Source of the DNA: Micropterus salmoides | Lineage: Eukaryota; Chordata; Actinopteri; Centrarchiformes; Centrarchidae | Assembly: GCF_014851395.1 (NCBI RefSeq) | Contig: NW_024041150.1 | Coordinates: forward strand, 39,741,437-39,805,436 | Direction of reading: 5' to 3' | DNA length: 64,000 nt | Shown here: piece after piece, positions 37,531 through 45,444 of the stretch | Layout: each line of letters starts with the position of its first letter | Numbering within the stretch: the stretch's first letter is position 1 | Notes under the pieces: generated by a model | Database searches by the model: none | The model's input: the letters and a program-made list of their open reading frames with translations, nothing else | Told to the model about the DNA's origin: nothing | Position numbers and translations under genes: made by a program

Positions 37531-38117
37531 TGTTACAACCCAGCTCGTTAGGGTAGGGCAGTAACAAGGTATTTGGGTTAAATTAAGGTGGTAAGGACAA
37601 CTGAAATCAGGTTGAGTCGAAGTTTAATTAAATGAGTTGTCTCCAAAAAAACATAACAAAAGGAGGCTATGTAGGTACTGACAAAAAAAACACTTAACAA
37701 AAGGAGGTCAGTACCTACATGCTGTACAGGAAGGTAGTGTAACCAAACAAACAATTTTCCCCCTTAAAGGGTGCCACTCACAATCTAGTTTACAAAGGTT
37801 TTTACTGACAAGAGTCACTTAAGCCGGCAACCAACAAACAGATCAGATTTAAACACTCAAGACATTCACAGGGGTACACAACCAACAACAAGGCGAACTG
37901 ATCACTGGCTCACAGTCGCCTCGAACTGCAGGAACACAAACTATTTGTAGGCCAGCTGGTGTTGATTGGTGAGTTCTGGTTGGCAGGTTCGGTAGGATCC
38001 TCGGCCACACCAATCAGACGCCAGCAAACAGCAACCAGGAAGTGGGTGGTTCCAGGTCCAGGGGAACCAATCCTCGACAGGTGCTTGCCGTGGGGATTTG
38101 CATACAGCTCAGAGAAC
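37531..38117 (-). repeat. Gypsy 5' LTR, part 1 (interrupted by DIRS)
   Basis: 587 bp of the right LTR, matching 31885 onward. It is broken after ...cagagaac by the DIRS element and resumes at 44217. The two parts total 631 bp. Confidence 0.92.
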
Positions 38118-38307
38118 GTTGGTTACGTATTGTAACCCCAGATTCTATGAGTATAGGCGTAGCCCTCTAAGAGCTGTCGCTATTGGGTTCATCCCCGCGC
38201 GCATGCGCAGTCCTGAAGATTTCTTTCGCGCCCATGTGCCGTGCACGGGCCTCTCTCAGGTCCGCAATTTAGGTATATAATACCGGCGAGACCAGAGATC
38301 TGCTCCC
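38118..38307. repeat. DIRS left inverted terminal repeat
   Basis: From about 38155 to 38307 it is the near-exact reverse complement of 44050-44205. Its outermost part differs: it starts with the small hairpin 'ggttacgtattgtaacc' and has about 23 nt not present at the right end. It contains a TATA-like 'tatataatacc'. Confidence 0.9.
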
Positions 38308-38362
38308 AAGAGGTCAGCTTTTTTTCTTCAGCCGACGCTGGTGGGACCAGTCGGGCCCGCAG

Positions 38363-38463
38363 CTTAGAGGGCTACGCCTATACTCATAGAATCTGGGGTT
38401 ACAATACGTAACCAACGTTCTATTTCGTATAGGCTTCGCCCTCTAAGAGCTGTCGCTATTGGG
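38363..38463. repeat. DIRS internal complementary region
   Basis: 38363-38416 is the exact reverse complement of the left terminus 38118-38171 (54 nt). 38417-38463 is the exact reverse complement of the right terminus 44170-44216 (47 nt). The two halves meet at AAC|GTT, that is, the sequence a circularised element would have across its joined ends. In DIRS1 this region is proposed to guide completion of the termini and circle formation. Confidence 0.93.
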
Positions 38464-38584
38464 ATAAGGGCGAAGCCAGATGTAGTCAATGCCCACTGGA
38501 CCCCCAGCGGTCATAAGCATTAACACACCAGCTCACAGTACCCTAATCACACAATGCATGATAGAGACCAAAATGTAGGTCAGT

Positions 38585-38656
38585 GTTTCCGTCTGGTCTC
38601 GAACCAGGTACCTTCGGCATAGAAGGCGAGCGTCTGATCCATTACGCTACGGAAAC
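38585..38656 (-). tRNA. tRNA-like sequence (possible tRNA-Arg-UCU relic) inside DIRS
   Basis: 72 nt on the minus strand. A perfect 7-bp acceptor stem (GTTTCCG / CGGAAAC), an A-box-like TAGCGTAATGG, a GCGT/ACGC D stem and B-box GGTTCGAGACC are visible. Position 34-36 reads TCT in a CTTCTA context. The anticodon stem pairs poorly, so it is probably a tRNA-derived relic or pseudogene rather than a working tRNA. It sits between the internal complementary region and the recombinase 3' end. Confidence 0.5.
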
Positions 38657-39005
38657 TGAGATACGCAGCCATCCGCATTAGACCAGATAACAGGATGGCT
38701 GAACGCATCACTCCCTGCCTCCCACCTGCTGCTGTGAGGAAATTGGAACGACAGTTACGCATTGTAACCAGTCCCAACAACGAGCAGAGCAGGCGGGAGG
38801 ATAGGACAACACACACGCATCCCGGCAACGGGGGTGTGTGTGCGCACGAGAACGCCCAGAGTACAGGCACACACAGACGCACACTGCGGCTTATGTTGAG
38901 GGAACAGTAAGGACGGTTGTTACGCATTGTGGCAGTCCAACTGGAGCGCAACTAAGACAGAAGAGCCCCAACAGCCCGTGGCAAGAGGCTCCTTTACAGG
39001 GAAGC

Positions 39006-40050
39006 CTATGTGTGCGTAACGTGTCCCGAGCCAGCAGCGTCGCGCCTGGTCTCCAGAACATTCAGTACCGAGTGCGTTAGAGAAAACCCCGATGCATCGC
39101 GTAAATAGAAGCGGATAAAGGGGCAGGGTGAAGCCCATGATGCCGCTGTGCAAATATCCTCCACAGCCATCCCGCTGAACAGCGCTGTGGAGGAGGACAC
39201 GGCTCTTGTCGAGTGCGCACGGATGCCGGGTGGGGGGTCCTCCCAGCCGCAACGTACGCCTGAGTGATGGCCTCACACAGCCAATGAGCCAACCGTTGTT
39301 TTGACAGAGACTTGCCTCGTGAATGCTCTCTGTAGTGAACAAACAGCTGTTGAGTTTTTCTGAGGGCAGCCGTGCGCTCTACATAATGAGACAACGCGCG
39401 CACCGGGCAGAGACGATGAGATGCTTCCTCCGCCTCGTTTCGATGAGGAGGAGGGAAAAAACCTTCCAGGGAAATAATCCGTGACCTGAAGGAGCTAGTT
39501 ATAACCTTGGGCATGAACGCTGGGTTCGGCCTCAAGGTGGCGGAGCTCCCGTCAGCTCTGATAGCGAGGCAGGATGGAGCGACTGAGAGAGCGCACAGAT
39601 CGCTCACCCTCTTAGCAGAGGTCAGTGCCAAAAGGAGGGCTGTCTTCAGAGACAGCAGTCTGAGAGAAGTTTGCGGCAGTGGCTCAAAGGGGGATTGCTC
39701 AGAGCGCGCAGCACAAGCGGTAAATCCCACTGTGGCGCCAAGGGGCGCGTGACAGGCCGCTGCCTTCTCACTCCTCTTAAAAAACGCTTAACCAGCGGAT
39801 GCGCAAAAACCGATCTCTCTCCAAAGCCCTCGTGGCAGGAAGAGATGGCCGCCACGTACGATTTGACTGTGGATAAAGCCAGATTTCTGTCCACCAGCAG
39901 CTGGAGGAAGGACAGAACAAGAGATAAGGGACACGAGACGGGGTCCGTGTCTCTTTCCACACACCAGTGCTGAAAAGCGGACCACTTTGCTCTATAAGAA
40001 GCAGTAGTGGAGGGAGCCCTAGCGCCTTGGATGGTGCGCACCACATTAGG
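39006..40050 (-). pseudogene. DIRS tyrosine recombinase, broken by two frame changes
   Basis: The N-terminal core-binding-like domain (APSTTASYRAKW, STVKSYVAAISSCH) reads in one frame down to about 39690. The catalytic domain continues in a second frame (LTSAKRVSDLCAL, first catalytic Arg at 39608-39610). It then moves to a third frame near 39235 with the H-x-x-R motif HSTR (39204-39215), AASW, and the nucleophile Tyr in FIRFYLRD (39105-39107), ending in TAG at 39006. Both frame changes fall in C-runs (39689-39693 and 39232-39237 on the plus strand, read as G), consistent with single-base losses or homopolymer sequencing errors. If intact, the enzyme would insert circular cDNA into the genome. 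The reading frame extends upstream, overlapping RT. Confidence 0.85.
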
Positions 40051-40058
40051 GGGCAATC

Positions 40059-42089
40059 CTAATCTTTCAAGGCGCTCCCGTTCAGGGGCCAAGCCCACAA
40101 ACGCTGACCTATCACTGGGAAGTGTAGGATGGCTCCGTCCAGCTGTGAGAGCGCGTCTCTGCGCCACGGCAGCTGCCACGGTTTCCCCGACAGCAGCTGA
40201 ATCATCACTGGAAACCATGATGCGCTCGTGCGTTCTGGTGCCACCAGAATCACTGTTAGGAGCTCCTCCTGAATGCGCGCCAGGAGGCGGGGAATCAGAG
40301 GAACCGGGGGGAAAGCATAAAGGAGCGTTCTGGGCCACGGGCTGTGTGAGAAGGCGTCCACGCCCAGTGGCGGCTCGTCCCGTGCGTTCAGTGAGAACCA
40401 CAGTGCGCACTGTGCGTTTTCTCGTGAGGCGAACAGATCTATCTCTGACTCCCCGAATCTGTCCCACAGTTCCTGAGTAAGAGTGGAATTCAGTCTCCAC
40501 TCGTTCTGAGACGGACCGCCGCGTGACATGAGGTCCGCGGCTCGGTTCTGAACACCGGGAATGTGGAGGGCTCTGATAGAGCGCAGGTTCGCGTGGGCCC
40601 ACAGCAGCAGGCTCCTGGCTATCTCTAGTAGCCGAGCCGAGCGGACGCCGCCCTGACGGTTTATGTAAGCCGCGGCTGTCATGTTGTCTGTTCTCACCAG
40701 CACATGTTTGTCTCTCAGGAGTGGAGCAAAGTGTTTCAGCACTTTCAGCACTGTGGACAGCTCCAGGCAGTTTATGTGGAGAGATGGAGGCTGTGGCCAT
40801 TTCCCTCCCACCACGTGAGAATGGCACATCCCGCCCCAGCCAATGAGAGACGCGTCCGTGTACACTGTGACATGTGACGTCACTTTCCCGAGGGGGGACC
40901 CCGCTGAAAGCACGTGAGGGGATTTCCAGTACGTCAGGTCTGACTGTACTGAGGGGGGAACGGACAGCAGGCGTCTTTTGTGCTTTATGGGATCGAGGCG
41001 GAGACGGCCGAACCATCTCTGTATTTTCCTCATGTGGAGGAGACCCAGAGGGACCACCACGTGACTGGCCGACATCATGCCCAGTAGACGCATCACAGAC
41101 AAAGCCGTTACCACTTTGTGCGGAGCGATGCGTGAAAGCAGAGAGCTGAGAGCTTCCAGCCTGGCTGGAGATAATTTGGCTCTCATGCGGGCTGAGTCCA
41201 GATGCACTCCCAGATAGATTATTGACTGGGAGGGGAGAGGAGAGCTCTTCTGCCAGTTTATGGCAAAACCCAGGCGGGACAGGTGTTTCACGAGCTTCAT
41301 CGTGTGTAGCGCACAGCTCTCCCTGGACGATGCCATGACAATCAAGTCGTCCAGGTAAAACAACACTCTGACGCCCGACCTGCGCAGCGGCTCCAGCGCT
41401 GTCTCCACACATTTGGAGAACGTGCGCGGGGCCAGAGAATAGCCGAAAGGCAGGCGGTTGTATTGAAACTGGGCTCCTCTGAAAGAGAAACGCAGGAATT
41501 TCCTGTGTCTGGGGATGATGGGGACATGGAAATAAGCGTCCTTTAGGTCGATGGACGCGAACCAATCCCCGGGACGTACACATTCCAATACGTGCCTGAC
41601 TGAGAGCATGTGGAACGGCCTCCTCATTATGCATTTGTTGAAGGAGGAGAGATCCAGGATCGGCCTCATTCCGCCCGTTTTCTTGGGCACCAGGAAGTAA
41701 CGGGAGTAAAAGCCCTCGTTCTCCTCGCCCCGCGGGACTTTTGAAATCGCTCCTTTGCTCAGGAGCTCTGTTATTTCTGCCATCAGAGCAGATGTCTCTG
41801 ACTGCGATGACATGACGGTCTCCAGCACCCCGCTGAAAGGAGGAGGGGGCTGGCGAATTGGAGAGTGTAACCCTTCTTTATTAATCTCGCCATCCACTCG
41901 TTCATGGGCAGATTTTGCCACGCGCAGCAACGCTCTGAAAGCGGGCGAGCAAAAATCTGGGGGCCTCTGTGGACATTTCTGACAGCCAGAGAAGAGCCCT
42001 CTCCGCCGCCGTGTGAGCTGCAGAGCCGCTCGACACGGCCCATGGGAGGGCTGAGTTGAAAGGGCTGCGGCGGCGATAGTGTGAAACAC
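40059..42089 (-). CDS. DIRS reverse transcriptase-RNase H with C-terminal extension
   Basis: The open frame is 676 codons, but conserved RT sequence starts near 41850 (PPPPFSGVLETV). Motifs are FYSRYFLVPKKTGG, RPILDLSSFNK, FASIDLKDAYFHV, LPFGYSLAPRTF and FYLDDLIVMAS (YLDD near 41345-41357). They are followed by RNase H (VYTDASLIGWGG, RTDNMTAAAYI, NRAADLMSRGG) and an extension (DLFASRENAQC, LYAFPPVPLIPRLL, ILVAP) found in DIRS elements, where a Dam-like methyltransferase region is described. The expected upstream block (NEWMARLIKKGYTLQF) is in another frame that ends near 41783, so one frame change lies at about 41840-41862. It copies element RNA in the particle. The true start is unclear. Confidence 0.88.
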   Translation of the reverse strand: MFHTIAAAALSTQPSHGPCRAALQLTRRRRGLFSGCQKCPQRPPDFCSPAFRALLRVAKSAHERVDGEINKEGLHSPIRQPPPPFSGVLETVMSSQSETSALMAEITELLSKGAISKVPRGEENEGFYSRYFLVPKKTGGMRPILDLSSFNKCIMRRPFHMLSVRHVLECVRPGDWFASIDLKDAYFHVPIIPRHRKFLRFSFRGAQFQYNRLPFGYSLAPRTFSKCVETALEPLRRSGVRVLFYLDDLIVMASSRESCALHTMKLVKHLSRLGFAINWQKSSPLPSQSIIYLGVHLDSARMRAKLSPARLEALSSLLSRIAPHKVVTALSVMRLLGMMSASHVVVPLGLLHMRKIQRWFGRLRLDPIKHKRRLLSVPPSVQSDLTYWKSPHVLSAGSPLGKVTSHVTVYTDASLIGWGGMCHSHVVGGKWPQPPSLHINCLELSTVLKVLKHFAPLLRDKHVLVRTDNMTAAAYINRQGGVRSARLLEIARSLLLWAHANLRSIRALHIPGVQNRAADLMSRGGPSQNEWRLNSTLTQELWDRFGESEIDLFASRENAQCALWFSLNARDEPPLGVDAFSHSPWPRTLLYAFPPVPLIPRLLARIQEELLTVILVAPERTSASWFPVMIQLLSGKPWQLPWRRDALSQLDGAILHFPVIGQRLWAWPLNGSALKD

Positions 42090-42469
42090 TCGGGCCGCTC
42101 ATTCTCAGTGTCAGACTCGTGCCACGGTGAAAACCCTCCACTAACACACACTGAAGGGTGAGAGGTGGGGAGGCCGCAGAGAGGCAGGGAGTGCGGGTGG
42201 GCTGTTGTGTTTATCTGATGTGAATGTTTTTCACTCATGATAATATGAGAGAGGGACAACAGCGGCTCAACAACTGACGCAGCGTGTGCGTGCGCAGCGG
42301 AGCTTGCTTGTGTGTGGGAGACGTGCGTTTCATCAGCTGCAGGAAGCTCAGGAGAGAGAGGGGCAGGCTGACTGATAGGAACATGCTCTTTATGGACATT
42401 TGGTTGGCTCTGAAAAGAGCCGTTGTGTCCGGCTGTTCCGGGAAGAAAACACACGTCCCCCGCGTCCCG

Positions 42470-43963
42470 TCAATACCTCCGCTGTTTGCGGGGAGGCTCG
42501 GCGGGGGGGTTGGACCAGGAGCAAGCCGCTCGCCTGTTCTTGACTGCAGGGCGGCGCTGTGAAGAGGGAGCAGCGGCCGCCGGAGGAGCCCGGGGGGCCT
42601 CGGCTGGGGCCGGCGGAGGCGCAGCCGCAGCAGTGGCCGCGGGGCGCCTCGGCCTGGGGCGGGAGTCGCGGCGATCACGCCGGGAGCCCTGTGAGCGCCG
42701 TGGGTGTTGAGGTGGCGCTCTGCTCCACGCTGTGTGCCGCTTCACCTTGTCCGCCTCGTCTGAAGCTTGCTGCATGTGTGTGATTGCATCCTGGAGGAGC
42801 GGCCCAAACAGCCCATCGGGGCTGATGGGGCCGTCCAGCAACTCCTTCCTGATCTGCTCCGGCAGATCGGACATGTGCAGCCACATGTTGCGTTGCAGCA
42901 CTGTCATCCACGCCATAATCCGGGACTGGCCGACCGCCGCCGCTGTGGCGAGCGTCAAAATGGCGGCCGCGGCTTTCCCAAACTCGCTGGCGAGCTCGGG
43001 GGAAAGAGCGTCGGGCTGAGCAGCGACAGATGACATGGACGAGGCCAGCAGCGATATGTTGTTGATGGCGGCTGTTACCTGGGCGGCGCACTGGTGGGAG
43101 CGGTCCGTGACTCGAGCCGTTACCTGGTCGCGGGCAGAGGGCGGAGTCGGCTTCCTCCTGCCGAAAAAGGTGGCTTTAGGCAGCAGGATGGCTGCCAGGC
43201 TGGGCTCCAGAGGTGGGACAGAGGGAAAACCACGGTCAGTGAGGCCCTCGACCTTCGTGAAGTTGACGTACCTCGCCACCGGCGCCTTCAGCTTCCCAGG
43301 CTCGGCCCCCGCTTCGGAGAGAAAAGGCTGAAGCGGTGGAAAAAGGGGCCACACAGGAACCTGTTTGGAGGCTTGCTCTGGCTGGTAGATGTCGCCGAGC
43401 ATGGCGCTAGGAGCAGGTGCAGGAGGCTCAGCAGGCATCGGCACGCCCTTGCGCTCAGCAGCCGTCTTTATTATGTCGGGGAGATCCCGGAGGAGAGCCC
43501 CGCAGGACGGCAAGCTGGAAGGCGGAAGTGGAGCAGGAGCCAGCGACGCCGCCTTCTCATCCAAGTCAAACTCCAGATCTTCCAGCGGGAAGAGGGGAGA
43601 GCCTGGCGGGGAGCCAGCAATGGAGGGAGCAGAGTCAGAGGACTCGAGCCCTGCATCGCCAGCAGTCCCGCCGGCGAGGTCCGCCGTGAAGCTAACTGGC
43701 TTAGCCCAGCTAGCTTCGTCGTCCTCCTCCTCCTGCAGGGCCGCGAAGGCGTCGACCCGCCGTCGCTTCTCCTCCACGGGCAGCTGTGCGCAGTAGGGGC
43801 ACGAGGCCCGGGGAGTCAGAGCCAGGCCAGCGTGCTGGGGACCGAGGCAGGTCTCGCAGCGGGCGTGGAGATCAAACCCCATGATGTAGCCGGCGTGGCA
43901 GGACGGGCAGAGGCGGACTCCTTCCGAGCGGCGGACCTCAACGGTAGAGCGGTGAGTAGCCAT
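42470..43963 (-). CDS. DIRS gag-like protein
   Basis: 497 residues from the ATG at 43961-43963. The N-terminus has a zinc-ribbon-like pattern: CPSC, DLHARCETC, LGPQHAGLAL and CPYC at about residues 19-60. The middle is acidic and proline-rich, then a conserved helical stretch (LLPKATFFGRRKPTP, about 265-280) and a helical block with QRNMWLHMSDLP. The C-terminus is Arg/Ala/Pro-rich, suited to nucleic-acid binding. It is presumed to form the particle that packages element RNA. It lies directly downstream of the right terminal repeat with its TATA-like sequence. Function is inferred from position and family resemblance. Confidence 0.82.
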   Translation of the reverse strand: MATHRSTVEVRRSEGVRLCPSCHAGYIMGFDLHARCETCLGPQHAGLALTPRASCPYCAQLPVEEKRRRVDAFAALQEEEDDEASWAKPVSFTADLAGGTAGDAGLESSDSAPSIAGSPPGSPLFPLEDLEFDLDEKAASLAPAPLPPSSLPSCGALLRDLPDIIKTAAERKGVPMPAEPPAPAPSAMLGDIYQPEQASKQVPVWPLFPPLQPFLSEAGAEPGKLKAPVARYVNFTKVEGLTDRGFPSVPPLEPSLAAILLPKATFFGRRKPTPPSARDQVTARVTDRSHQCAAQVTAAINNISLLASSMSSVAAQPDALSPELASEFGKAAAAILTLATAAAVGQSRIMAWMTVLQRNMWLHMSDLPEQIRKELLDGPISPDGLFGPLLQDAITHMQQASDEADKVKRHTAWSRAPPQHPRRSQGSRRDRRDSRPRPRRPAATAAAAPPPAPAEAPRAPPAAAAPSSQRRPAVKNRRAACSWSNPPAEPPRKQRRY

Positions 43964-44049
43964 AGGAAAAGCTCTTTAGTCAGGAAAATTGCTCTTTAGA
44001 TGCTACTCTGCTCTCCGAAGTGACTGCTATGCAGCGCTGAAGAAAAAAG

Positions 44050-44216
44050 GGGAGCAGATCTCTGGTCTCGCCGGTATTATATACCTAAATTGCGGACCTG
44101 AGAGAGGCCCGTGCACGGCACATGGGCGCGAAAGAAATCTTCAGGACTGCGCATGCGCGCGGGGATGAACCCAATAGCGACAGCTCTTAGAGGGCGAAGC
44201 CTATACGAAATAGAAC
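44050..44216. repeat. DIRS right inverted terminal repeat
   Basis: Reverse complement of the left terminus over about 150 bp. On the minus strand it begins GTTCTATTTCGTATAGG and contains 'ggtatataatacc', a likely promoter TATA for the gag transcript. Confidence 0.9.
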
Positions 44217-44260
44217 TCCAAAACACAACTACTCTAAGGCAGCCAGCGGCGGCCGTAACA
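44217..44260 (-). repeat. Gypsy 5' LTR, part 2
   Basis: The last 44 bp of the interrupted right LTR, from tccaaaac to GTAACA, followed by the CTGA target duplication at 44261-44264. Confidence 0.9.
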
Positions 44261-45444
44261 CTGATGTATCATGTTGGTTACTAACCACACTGAGTGTAGA
44301 CAGAACAACGTGGTTTCCACTGTAATAAAAAAATTAAAAAAAAGATGCTCTGAATTAGCTGATGTACTCAGAGACTTTATGGTGATGATGTTCGTGAGAA
44401 CCATGTAAACCCATTTTTAAGGCTATTTTTTTTAACTTAACTAATACATTGTATACATGTAATAAATTCATACAGTGTTATTAATTATGAATCAACAAAG
44501 TTTTGACCATCTTCATAAATTAATTCAACTAAAATTACTAAAACTGAAAACAATATATAATTCTTTCTTACATGCATACATGATACATAGACAAAATGAT
44601 CATTATTCTGCAAGAGATGGTGAAGTATGTAACATATTAAAGATTTATAAGCGTGTAAGTTTGGTAGCATCTAGTGGAGAGGGTTGCAAATTAGTCCTCC
44701 ATTTGTATACATTTCATGTTGTTTCTTACCTCTAACAAACAAGATGACTACTACTTGTTCTTGTTCTTGCTCTTCTTCTTTTTCATTTGTATTCAACGTA
44801 GTGACGAAACGAAATCATATTTGGTTTCAGGTCCTGTTCAGTCATGTTGGCTGGGCTAGTATAATTCACAAGCTGCTTCAACTTCTTTTTAGTAAAAACA
44901 TAGTGTAAAAATATATAAAACTGATGGACCGACCATCTGTGTGTTCACTGTGTTGCGCCACAATCCTGCTGTTAAGTGATGTTATTTTTACATCACTTAC
45001 TTGGCAGCAATGCCTGGACGCAACACACATACACAGACAACAGTTGTGTGACAGGGTAACACAAACTCAGTGCTTCAGCGTACATTACTGTATCGGGCTC
45101 GGGTCGTTTTCAAACATAGAAAACAGAACATCTGTTGGGTTCGGGTCGGGCTCAGTTACTACATTCTCAGACACTGACTGGTTTCGGACAGAAACTAGTA
45201 TGTAGATAGAAATGTCTCCTTCTAAGGTAATAAAAACATTTAACATTAACAGTTCATTATGTAACATGTTTAACTACCACTGAAAACATTGTTTGTGTAT
45301 ATTATATTGCATTTCTGTCAATAGATTCTCAGAAATATTACACACTGGACCTTTAAAGGTACTAAAGTAAATTATTGCAGCAGTCTTGACTGTGGTTGTA
45401 TGACATCCTCCATGTGTATAACTAGCAGATATGGACATACAAGC
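44261..45444. other. AT-rich intergenic DNA
   Basis: Host sequence resuming after the Gypsy target duplication and running to the 3' end of FCRL-B. About 44750-44830 has 'ttcttgttcttgctcttcttc' pyrimidine-rich runs. I found no exon and no repeat whose ends I can define. Confidence 0.45.

Larger units (their letters stand above)
38118..44216 (-). mobile_element. DIRS-type tyrosine-recombinase retrotransposon
   Basis: A 6.1-kb element on the minus strand inside a Gypsy LTR. It begins GTT and ends AAC, and the target also has AAC at the junction, with no longer target duplication. This fits tyrosine-recombinase integration. The ends carry inverted repeats, and an internal complementary region near the left end matches both termini exactly. 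Coding content in transcription order is a zinc-binding gag-like protein, RT-RNase H with a C-terminal extension, and a tyrosine recombinase. The recombinase is split by two frame changes and the RT 5' region by one, so this copy is probably defective as sequenced. Confidence 0.93.
31885..44260 (-). mobile_element. Ty3/Gypsy retrotransposon, Gmr1-like, with nested DIRS insertion
   Basis: The element is bounded by LTRs that begin TGTTAC and end GTAACA, with a CTGA target duplication on both sides. It is oriented on the minus strand. The primer-binding site lies just inside the right LTR, a polypurine tract just inside the left LTR, and one uninterrupted gag-pol frame between them. Domain order is gag, protease, integrase, reverse transcriptase, RNase H, the order described for Gmr1-like fish elements rather than the usual Gypsy order. 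Without the 6.1-kb DIRS insertion in its right LTR it would be about 6.3 kb. The intact frame and near-identical LTRs indicate recent transposition. Confidence 0.92.

Noticed and set aside
43094..43999. 301-codon plus-strand frame antisense to DIRS gag
   Set aside because: It is a GC-rich antisense shadow. The minus-strand gag frame has zinc-ligand spacing and family resemblance.
45085..45267. Small open frames between the Gypsy element and FCRL-B
   Set aside because: No domain, no splice context and no counterpart elsewhere in the window.
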